DNA from: Ignavibacteria bacterium
Lineage (GTDB): Bacteria > Bacteroidota > Ignavibacteria > UBA10030 > UBA6906
DNA length: 7,472 bases
Assembly (NCBI GenBank): GCA_029859455.1
Contig: JAOUDE010000121.1
Span: forward strand, 1 to 7,472
Reading direction: 5' to 3'
In this document: positions 1-5,463 of the stretch, one piece after another
How the letters are laid out: every line of letters starts with the position of its first letter
How positions within the stretch are numbered: the first letter of the stretch is position 1
Made by a program: the position numbers and the translations under genes
Notes under the pieces: model-generated
What the model saw: the letters and a program-made list of their open reading frames with translations, nothing else
Told to the model about the DNA's origin: nothing
The model's database searches: none

Positions 1-146
1 CCAATATACGGCGGACAACAGGGGGGGGGCATATCAGCGTGGTTGCAAAGAAGTAGTACTCATGTTGCATTCTGGCCGTGACAATTCTCACATTGCCGCA
101 AATGAGCCGCAATAAGCGTTTTTTGTAGTGTAGCCTTTTTAGGCCG

Positions 147-539
147 CTATTCCCTTCCTTCCTCCCGTGCCCGGGATCTGGTTCCGTTCCAGTCAGCCGG
201 GAGGGTGAAGGTCACCCTGTAATCACCCGACTCCCACCTCCCCTTTTCGAGGATATTCAGGTATTTTCCCACACTCATTGTCGTCACAGTAAGCGTATCA
301 TCGAGTACATAAGAGAGAAGCCACAGGTCAAGTGGCAGGCCGGAGAGTCCATCAGGCGGGGTCAGGCACTCCTCAGCAGAGCCCTCATTGCTCACCCAGC
401 AAATGGCAACCTGTGATTCGCCGCACGTAAACCGTAGGCCGGTTCCGGGGCATTCAACCACTGTCCCCTGAGCAGCCGCGGCTTGCAGGCCGTAAAGGGA
501 CAATGAACTTAGCAGGAATAAGACCGGGAGCTGCTTCAT
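147..539 (-). CDS. Small secreted protein of unknown function
   Basis: 130-residue protein not assignable to a family. The N-terminus MKQLPVLFLLSSLSLYGLQAAAAQG is a clear Sec signal peptide (one Lys, a Leu/Ser-rich core, and an AAAAQ cleavage region near residues 20-24), so it is probably exported to the periplasm or beyond. The mature part has four cysteines in its first half (in VEC, FTC, AICW and EECL contexts), which could form two disulfides. It ends in a charged Arg/Glu-rich tail. An in-frame start 35 codons upstream exists, but the ATG at 539 is chosen because the signal peptide begins there and AGAGG lies 5 nt before it. It lies 44 nt downstream of the response regulator on the same strand, so co-transcription is likely; that is the only hint to a role. 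The N-terminal call is firm and the function unknown. Confidence 0.7.
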   Translation of the reverse strand: MKQLPVLFLLSSLSLYGLQAAAAQGTVVECPGTGLRFTCGESQVAICWVSNEGSAEECLTPPDGLSGLPLDLWLLSYVLDDTLTVTTMSVGKYLNILEKGRWESGDYRVTFTLPADWNGTRSRAREEGRE

Positions 540-583
540 GAAACCTCTATGATGTTCGATTGCACACGACAAATCATGATTCC

Positions 584-1393
584 TCAGGTGCGGTAGCGTG
601 TGCGGACATGGCTCGGCGGCATCCCAAACTGATCGCGAAAGCATTTCGAAAAGTAGGCGACACTGCCGAAACCGATCCTGAACGCGATCTCAGAGACCGT
701 TGCCGAATTCGACCGCAGTAGATCCATTGCATGGTCCAGACGAAGCCGCCGGAAGTAGAGGCTGAGGGACATTCCGGTCATCGCAACGAGTTTGCGGTGG
801 ATCTGGGACCGGCTCATTCCGACTTCACGGCAAATGTTCTCGATCGGAATATGTTCGGTTCCAAGGTGCACTGTAAGTACTGCATTCACCCTGTCGAGGA
901 ACTGGTCCTGCATTGAAGGTGCCGGCGCTCCTCCCGGTTTCAGTAAGTAGCCGGTCCTGAATCTCTCGCGGAGTTGTTCGCGAATCGTCAGCAGGTTTGC
1001 GACGCGCGCAAGAAGTTCCTCCGGAACGAACGGCTTTGTAACGTACGCATCAGCGCCTGATTCATATCCGGAAATCCTGTTTTCTGTTTCGATTCTTGCC
1101 GTCAGAAGAATGACAGGGATGTGGCTTGTGCGAAGATCTTTTTTCAATGCCTGGCACAGCTGATACCCGTCCATTGTCGGCATGGTGACGTCGGAGATCA
1201 CCAGATCCGGAACAACCTCCTTTGCCGCGTGAAGCCCTTCTTCCCCGTTCGCGGCGAGGAGCACCCTGTGTGACGGAAGAAGAAGATCGCGCATGAGCTC
1301 CAGGGAAGTTTGGTTGTCGTCCACAGCCAGGATGAGAGGATGATGGTGACCTTCATCGTCCTGTCGAGGAAGATATGCGTCCTTCGCGGTCAT
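584..1393 (-). CDS. Response regulator: receiver domain + AraC-type DNA-binding domain
   Basis: 269-residue transcriptional regulator. Residues about 20-138 form a CheY-like receiver: the acidic pair is D25/D26 (LAVDDN), the phosphoacceptor is D68 (LVISDVTMP), the switch Thr is T98 (ILLTAR) and the conserved Lys is K120 (VTKPF), so it should be phosphorylatable. A linker (about 139-164) leads to an AraC/XylS domain (about 165-269) with two helix-turn-helices, around IENICREVGMSRSQIHRKL (185-202) and VSEIAFRIGFGSVAYFSKCF (233-252), the second being the conserved AraC signature. This receiver-AraC order matches the C-terminal end of Bacteroidota hybrid two-component sensors, but here it stands alone. 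The start at 1393 is the first ATG before the receiver, with AGGG 8 nt upstream; a 19-residue polar, His-rich N-terminal extension precedes the domain. No kinase is in the window, and the region upstream holds a degraded receiver. Target genes are unknown. Confidence 0.93.
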   Translation of the reverse strand: MTAKDAYLPRQDDEGHHHPLILAVDDNQTSLELMRDLLLPSHRVLLAANGEEGLHAAKEVVPDLVISDVTMPTMDGYQLCQALKKDLRTSHIPVILLTARIETENRISGYESGADAYVTKPFVPEELLARVANLLTIREQLRERFRTGYLLKPGGAPAPSMQDQFLDRVNAVLTVHLGTEHIPIENICREVGMSRSQIHRKLVAMTGMSLSLYFRRLRLDHAMDLLRSNSATVSEIAFRIGFGSVAYFSKCFRDQFGMPPSHVRTRYRT

Positions 1394-1445
1394 CAGGAAA
1401 CCCTGCTATGGGAGAGGATCATTACTATGGATTTCAGCTTCGTGA

Positions 1446-1622
1446 CTAGAGGCATAAGGCCGTTCGTAGTCGTTCGATTGCTGTCAGTACTTCCTCGAAG
1501 TCGTACGGCTTTCCGATGAAATCGTCTCCGTTCTTACGCCATTGCATCGCATGGTACACGTCAGAGTGGGCCGTGATCATCACCACTTTTGCTGCCGGGA
1601 ACAGCTTCTTGATAGGTAACCC
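1446..1622 (-). pseudogene. Remnant of a second response-regulator receiver domain (C-terminal half only)
   Basis: Translation of this stretch gives 58 sense codons ending in TAG (1446-1448). They read as the second half of a receiver: LFPAAKVVMITAHSD (beta-4 with the switch Thr), a helix, then GDDFIGKPYDFEEVLTAIER (the beta-5 conserved Lys in GKP, and helix alpha-5). The first half, with the acidic pair and the phosphoacceptor Asp, is missing. An in-frame TGA lies immediately upstream at 1623-1625, and no start codon or ribosome site is apparent. It sits 52 nt upstream of the intact receiver-AraC gene on the same strand, so the locus once had tandem regulators or a longer hybrid protein. The receiver assignment is from pattern recognition and is strong at KVVMITAHSD and IGKP; the extent of the original gene is unknown. 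Confidence 0.72.
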
Positions 1623-1658
1623 TCAAGTGTCGGCAAAATAATGGGCCATGTCAAGCAA

Positions 1659-1683
1659 AAAACTGCGAAATGTTGCCAGTTTT
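1659..1683 (-). terminator. Terminator-like hairpin downstream of the broken secreted-protein gene
   Basis: A perfect 7-bp inverted repeat, AAAACTG (1659-1665) and CAGTTTT (1677-1683), has an 11-nt loop. On the minus strand the descending arm runs into six consecutive Ts. It lies about 90 nt beyond the last stop of the degraded secreted-protein gene and could be its old terminator. The stem is AT-rich and short, so activity is uncertain. Confidence 0.35.
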
Positions 1684-1773
1684 GTCGATGGAGAGCACTG
1701 GACGTAGGTATCTGGGCAGCAGAGGTGCGGTTACAATGGTACGCGTTCAACACCGGGGCTGGCGACAGGGGAT

Positions 1774-1903
1774 TCAGCGCAACAACAGGAGTCACCTGAT
1801 TTCTGCGTGATCTCCGGCGGTCAGCCGGTAGAAATAGACCCCGCTGTGCAGATGAAAGAGTCGCTACGAAGACGAGCATGAAGGGCGCAGAGAGAGCTCT
1901 CAT
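1774..1903 (-). pseudogene. Secreted-protein gene collapsed to signal peptide plus C-terminal sorting-type motif
   Basis: The gene begins convincingly. AAGGAGG is placed 4 nt before an ATG at 1903, and the first 20 codons give MRALSAPFMLVFVATLSSAQ, a typical Sec signal peptide. Directly after it the sequence continues, in another reading frame, as SGVYFYRLTAGDHAEIR, a stop (1792-1794), then LLLLR and a second stop (1774-1776). The motif SGVYFYRLTAGD...R.LLLLR is the usual C-terminus of large secreted proteins in FCB bacteria (type IX secretion CTD / FlgD-Ig-like). The whole middle of the protein is therefore missing, the ends are out of frame, and the final strand carries a nonsense codon where Lys or Arg is expected. 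In the start frame, translation would run on to 1580 without resembling any protein. A deletion pseudogene is the best reading. A coincidental resemblance of either end is possible but unlikely given both. Confidence 0.68.
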
Positions 1904-2208
1904 AGGGCCTCCTTGTAGGTTGGGAGTGCGAAGCGGGCAGACAATCCGCCGTGGTAGACATTTGAGGTGTGACCCAGAAAAACGGCACCCATCTAACGTG
2001 TCCGAAGGACTGTTCGGAATCCGGGTGACGCTGCCGGGTGATGAGGGAACGGTAGTATCGGAATCTACACGAAGGGGAGTTTTGAGTCAAGCCCCCGGAC
2101 GGCCTCGGGGGGAACGCCCCGGGAATGCCCACAAAGCGGGCTGGTATTGATAGATTGCCGGCCCGGGGAGCGTCTTCCTGTGTTGGAGGAGTGCATGTTT
2201 TGGTATTA
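1904..2208. other. Intergenic region with GC-rich dyads, no gene recognised
   Basis: About 305 nt between the 3' end of the metallophosphoesterase gene and the start of the broken secreted-protein gene. Short ORFs on both strands have no recognisable protein character. The part from 2091 to 2175 is unusually GC-rich and structured: CCCCCG (2092-2097) pairs with CGGGGG (2106-2111), CCCCGGG recurs, and a GCCCAC...GCGGGC stem-loop lies near 2126-2140. None is followed by a T-run on either strand, so no intrinsic terminator can be called for the upstream gene. A candidate promoter is listed separately. Confidence 0.5.
2062..2090 (-). promoter_or_regulatory. Candidate sigma70-like promoter for the broken secreted-protein gene
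   Basis: On the minus strand TTGACT (2090-2085) is followed after exactly 17 nt by TAGATT (2067-2062). This is a good match to -35/-10 spacing, about 155 nt upstream of the ATG at 1903. It implies a long leader. Many Bacteroidota use a different consensus, so this is only a candidate. Confidence 0.35.
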
Positions 2209-3366
2209 TTACCCTGCAGGCTGCTGAACTATGGCGGAGGAATCGACCGGGCTCGAAGGAGGGCGGATCCTGCCGTGTTTCAAAGGGAGTGCAACGGAAT
2301 GAGTCGTCTCGAATCCTCTCAGGTTGTTGCGAAGCATCCGGACTTCAATCCGAAGGCTGCCAGCGATGAGCTCACCTTGCAAATAATGAAACATTCGTTT
2401 CTCGGTCGGCGGGCTGAACTGATCCGCACGACGTTGATCCTTTCCAACCAGGAGGGGTTGCTGCAATCCGCCACCGCCGCCGGATACGAGAAAATGTTCT
2501 CCTCCGACAATGAAATGCTCAAACGCATGGCAGTGGCCGGTGATGAACACCAGCCCCTTCTCGCTTGCGATGAAGCCGGGAACAAACTGTTTCTGCACCT
2601 CTTCTGACGGGTCGACAATCCGGCTGTTGGTGAAGGGGGCATGATGGCAGGTGACAATGATTCCGCTCACGAGCGTATCCCTGTCGAGTTCCTGCAGGAT
2701 GGAATCGTACCAGATCTTCTGTTTCCGGATCTGCTCCCGGGGGAGTGCGCTGAAGTTGGAATTGACGAGGACCAGGGCCAGCGGACCGAGCCGCACCACA
2801 TAACCGGTTTCCCGGGCGAACGGGAACCGGGCGCGGAAGTTTCCGATTCCCTGATCTCCGAACAGCATGTATTCATGATTGCCCGGTACCGGAAAGAAAG
2901 GGATTTTCCTGTCCGCCAGTGAGTCGGTGAATCGATCGATCGGCTCCCAGTGTGACTGATTGAAGCCGAGTGCAACGAGATCTCCGGAATGGAAGACTGC
3001 ACCGGGGGCTCCCGAGAGAATATCCCTGAAGAGCATCTCTCGTGCCTCTTCATTTCCGTTTTCGTCCAGAATGAATGTTTCCGGCCAGAGGGGGGATTGT
3101 GTATCACCAATGAAGATGAACGTGGAGTCGTTTGACGGAGAAAGAGGGGCACGCGGACGCTGTGGTAGGTCAGCAAAGGCATCGATCAGGTAAACTCCTG
3201 CCCAGACCACCAGTGCAGCCGGAACGAAAAGGAGAATGAGCGGAGACACCCTCTTCGATACCGGAGCGGCATGTTTTTCTTTCTGCTCCAACAAATATGC
3301 GTTCCTGACCTGTTCAGTAAATGTCGGTGAGGAGGGGAGGCGACTGATCGTGATCCTGCAGATCAA
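2209..3366 (-). CDS. Membrane-anchored calcineurin-like metallophosphoesterase
   Basis: 385 residues in the longest form. After a short Lys/Arg-containing N-terminus, a hydrophobic segment at about 42-62 (SPLILLFVPAALVVWAGVYL) anchors it in the inner membrane, probably with the catalytic domain in the periplasm. The dimetal phosphoesterase motifs appear in order: GDTQ (D88), HSGD (D129), PGNHEY (N163, H164), CHH (H241/H242) and GHCH (H278, H280). The first motif has Gln at the place where GDxH usually has His. The family hydrolyses phosphomono- or diesters; the substrate here is not deducible. A glycine run (296-300) precedes a Pro/Ser-rich tail. No ATG exists near the start: the open frame begins with TTG at 3366. 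A TTG at 3294, preceded by an AGGTCAGGAA stretch, would give a 361-residue protein that starts just before the anchor and is equally credible. It is divergent from the plus-strand operon starting near 3479. Confidence 0.88.
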   Translation of the reverse strand: MICRITISRLPSSPTFTEQVRNAYLLEQKEKHAAPVSKRVSPLILLFVPAALVVWAGVYLIDAFADLPQRPRAPLSPSNDSTFIFIGDTQSPLWPETFILDENGNEEAREMLFRDILSGAPGAVFHSGDLVALGFNQSHWEPIDRFTDSLADRKIPFFPVPGNHEYMLFGDQGIGNFRARFPFARETGYVVRLGPLALVLVNSNFSALPREQIRKQKIWYDSILQELDRDTLVSGIIVTCHHAPFTNSRIVDPSEEVQKQFVPGFIASEKGLVFITGHCHAFEHFIVGGEHFLVSGGGGGLQQPLLVGKDQRRADQFSPPTEKRMFHYLQGELIAGSLRIEVRMLRNNLRGFETTHSVALPLKHGRIRPPSSPVDSSAIVQQPAG

Positions 3367-3388
3367 ACCCGGAAAAACCGAGAATACC

Positions 3389-3417
3389 TTGGAGAAGTAT
3401 CAAACCGTTCATATATT
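3389..3417 (+). promoter_or_regulatory. Candidate promoter of the barrel/phosphodiesterase operon
   Basis: TTGGAG (3389-3394) and TATATT (3412-3417) are separated by 17 nt, a good sigma70-like arrangement (five of six at -10). Transcription would start near 3424, right at a palindrome, leaving a leader of about 55 nt before the proposed ATC start at 3479. It lies in the gap between divergent genes. This is sequence-pattern evidence only. Confidence 0.42.
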
Positions 3418-3423
3418 CAACGC

Positions 3424-3440
3424 ATCAGATTCGATCTGAT
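3424..3440. promoter_or_regulatory. Perfect palindrome, possible operator
   Basis: ATCAGAT-TCG-ATCTGAT is a perfect 7-bp inverted repeat with a 3-nt centre. It lies just downstream of the candidate -10 box and between the divergent phosphoesterase gene and the operon. Its length and symmetry fit a dimeric repressor site. A 3-nt loop with no T-tract argues against a terminator. No known regulator can be assigned. Confidence 0.4.
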
Positions 3441-3466
3441 TAAAGGCTAAGAAAAAGATAGAGAAA

Positions 3467-3472
3467 AAAGGA
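3467..3472 (+). promoter_or_regulatory. Ribosome binding site supporting a non-canonical ATC start
   Basis: AAAGGA lies 6 nt before the ATC at 3479 and 15 nt before an ATT at 3488. No ATG, GTG or TTG in this frame occurs between the upstream stop and 3656, which is already inside the mature protein. This site is the main reason for placing the start at 3479. Confidence 0.4.
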
Positions 3473-3478
3473 CCGAAA

Positions 3479-4207
3479 ATCACGGCGATTCTTTCCCGTA
3501 CATTCACGGTTGCCCTTCTGTCGCTCGCGTTCCACGGCGGTCCCGTTGCGGGGCAGACTGGTGGAGATCATCCGTTCTTCCGCTTTCCGACCGAGATTGA
3601 GACAGACGCATATCATCATCTCCTTCAGCTCGCATCGGCGAAGCTTCCAGAAGATGTGGTGGAAGCAGCCTCATCCCTGATCAGGGCTCCGTTATTCGAG
3701 TACAAAGCCCTGTACGGGCTTCCTTCTCAGTTCGCGGTGACCGGCGGGGTCAGCAGCAACATCGTGACATTTCAGCTCGCCGTCGGGGCCCGGTGGCAAA
3801 CGGAACTGGAGCCTTTTTCGATTGCTGTCGGTTATGACATTGCGTACTGGTTTGGCCGGTTGAAGAGCGTTGATGGTTTCGATAGTTCGATTCGCGGGTG
3901 GCTGAACTATCCGAATCTCTCGGTCGGATACCGCATTGAAGACGTGGCACTCACTCTTTCCGGTGAAATGATTCTCTCGACCCATCTGGGATCGTTCGTG
4001 GGTGATACGGAAGTTGCCTCTGATGTTAATACTATCGCGGGATACTCTATTGCATTCTATGTGGAACAGCCTCTGTGGAAGAACAACTACCTTCTGATCG
4101 GAGTGAAAAGCAATTATACCCGCCTGTACTATCCACTGTGGGCGGCGTTTTCCACATTTGACCGCCATTTCTACATTCCCGAATTCATTGCAGGATTCAT
4201 ACTGTGA
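3479..4207 (+). CDS. Outer-membrane beta-barrel-like protein, first gene of the operon (non-canonical start)
   Basis: 242 residues if translation starts at ATC 3479. The first standard start codon (GTG at 3656) would remove an obvious export signal: RTFTVALLSLAFHGGPVAGQ (residues 7-26), with cleavage likely after VAG. The open frame continues upstream to a TGA near 3438. The mature protein begins QTGGDHPFFRF and then has a helix-like stretch (about 38-66). From about residue 75 it shows alternating polar/hydrophobic strands rich in Tyr, Trp and Gly (QLAVGARWQTELEPFSIAVG, SIRGWLNYPNLSVGYRIED, NNYLLIGVKSNYTRLYYPLW), consistent with an outer-membrane barrel. It ends in FIAGFIL rather than in an aromatic residue. 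I do not recognise the family. Its TGA overlaps the GTG of the next gene (GTGA, 4204-4207), implying translational coupling with the lipoprotein phosphodiesterase. The missing start codon could be real (ATC/ATT initiation), a mutation, or a sequence error. Confidence 0.75.
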   Translation: MTAILSRTFTVALLSLAFHGGPVAGQTGGDHPFFRFPTEIETDAYHHLLQLASAKLPEDVVEAASSLIRAPLFEYKALYGLPSQFAVTGGVSSNIVTFQLAVGARWQTELEPFSIAVGYDIAYWFGRLKSVDGFDSSIRGWLNYPNLSVGYRIEDVALTLSGEMILSTHLGSFVGDTEVASDVNTIAGYSIAFYVEQPLWKNNYLLIGVKSNYTRLYYPLWAAFSTFDRHFYIPEFIAGFIL

Positions 4208-5451
4208 CCCGCCTGGCGTGCTTTCTCCTCACCGCTATCCTCGTTTCGTCGTGCTCGAACACGGTTGAGATCGACTTCCCCGCTTTTTCCGACACCATTC
4301 TGGCCGGAACCGTTCCGCTTACCAAGTCGTCAACGTCGCGAATGGAAGGCGTTTATATTGTTGTTGAGGGACAGGCGCAGTTCGGGGAAACGGTGGCGCT
4401 GAAATGGAGCGGGGACCTCTGTTCGATATTCTCCGGAACGAGCGGAGGATATCTTGTTTTTCAGGCTGGCTCGCAGGATTCAACCATCCTGCTTGAAGGG
4501 ACCTGGCGATACTCCGTCAGCACGGAAACTGGACTCACCCGAATGTCGATTGCAGCAGACGAAGGCGGGGACCGATTGATCGCGGATACCAGCGGCTCCT
4601 TTGATATCATCCTCAGGGGGACATTCGGCCACGGGGACAGCCACACGGGAAGCAATCTGGTCCTCCGCTACGAGCGCCGATTCGCTGAGGTTGTAAGGAC
4701 GAAGCCGTACTGGATCCTCGCCCACCGCGGAGGCGGACGGAATTCCGACTATGTCGGGGCCTCGGAGAACAGCCTTGAAATGATCAGTCTCGCAGAACGG
4801 TTCGGTGCCAACGGGATCGAGATCGACGTCAAGCTGTCACGGGACGGCGTCGCCTTTCTCTACCATGACCCTGATATCAACCTCCGGTTGACACAGAAGG
4901 GTCCTCTCGTCGGGGATGTTGAGGATTTCACATGGGCCCAGCTGCGTACGTTCGTGTTGCTGAAGAACGGCGAGAAAATCCCGACACTGAGCGAAGCGCT
5001 GGACTATGTGTTTGACGAAACCAACCTGCGTTTTGTCTGGCTCGATATGAAGTCGGACAGGAACGCGATGCCTTCGGTCATGGCGATTCAACAGGAGTTT
5101 CTCTCTCGTCCGCTTCCGCCAGGCCGGGACTCTCTCGAGATACTGATCGGCCTGCCGACGACAGACCAGATCGACTTCTATCTCGGGACGACCGGGTACT
5201 CGACTCATCCGGCACTCTGCGAGCTTTCGCTCAACGATGTGCGGCGAACGAATGCAGGGGTCTGGGCCCCGCGTTGGACGGAAGGAACACTGGATGCGGG
5301 CGTGTCCGAAGTGCATGCGGAGGGGAGGCGGGCGTTCGTCTGGACTCTCGATGTTGCCTCCTTCATCAGAGAATTTGTTCAGACGAGTCAGTTTGACGGC
5401 ATCCTTACCAACTATCCGACGATCGTTGCCTACTACCACTACACCCGCTAG
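4204..5451 (+). CDS. Lipoprotein glycerophosphodiester phosphodiesterase with an N-terminal beta-rich domain
   Basis: 415 residues. The N-terminus MTRLACFLLTAILVSSC is a lipoprotein signal with lipobox LVSSC. Cys17 would be lipidated and Ser at +2 favours the outer membrane. Residues about 18-165 form a Ser/Thr/Gly-rich, strand-like domain I cannot assign. Residues about 168-410 are a GDPD TIM-barrel: AHRGGG (H174, R175), SENS (E188, N189), GIEIDV (E206, D208), HDP (H221), WLDMK (D281, K283), and FVWTLD (W380) before DGILTNYP. The family hydrolyses glycerophosphodiesters to glycerol-3-phosphate and an alcohol using a divalent metal; the catalytic His and metal ligands all appear present. The start is the GTG overlapping the previous stop, with AGGA 8 nt upstream. 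Location between two barrel-protein genes suggests it works on the outer-membrane leaflet or on substrates entering through a barrel (inference). The exact substrate is unknown. Confidence 0.92.
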   Translation: MTRLACFLLTAILVSSCSNTVEIDFPAFSDTILAGTVPLTKSSTSRMEGVYIVVEGQAQFGETVALKWSGDLCSIFSGTSGGYLVFQAGSQDSTILLEGTWRYSVSTETGLTRMSIAADEGGDRLIADTSGSFDIILRGTFGHGDSHTGSNLVLRYERRFAEVVRTKPYWILAHRGGGRNSDYVGASENSLEMISLAERFGANGIEIDVKLSRDGVAFLYHDPDINLRLTQKGPLVGDVEDFTWAQLRTFVLLKNGEKIPTLSEALDYVFDETNLRFVWLDMKSDRNAMPSVMAIQQEFLSRPLPPGRDSLEILIGLPTTDQIDFYLGTTGYSTHPALCELSLNDVRRTNAGVWAPRWTEGTLDAGVSEVHAEGRRAFVWTLDVASFIREFVQTSQFDGILTNYPTIVAYYHYTR

Positions 5452-5463
5452 GAGGCCGGACCT

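Noticed and set aside
540..644. Upstream extension of the small secreted protein by 35 residues
   Set aside because: It would bury the signal peptide inside the protein and overlap the response regulator; AGAGG sits correctly before the ATG at 539.
1878..2150. 90-codon plus-strand ORF in the left intergenic region
   Set aside because: Arg/Gly-rich composition, no ribosome site, overlaps the promoter and start of the minus-strand remnant.
2195..2227. Plus-strand ORF MFWYYYPAGC preceded by GGAGGAG, resembling an aromatic amino-acid leader peptide
   Set aside because: No aromatic biosynthesis gene or attenuator hairpin follows; it runs into the antisense of the metallophosphoesterase gene, so the resemblance is probably chance.
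2125..2607. 160-codon plus-strand ORF opposite the metallophosphoesterase
   Set aside because: The minus strand has all phosphoesterase motifs in frame; the plus-strand translation shows no family character.
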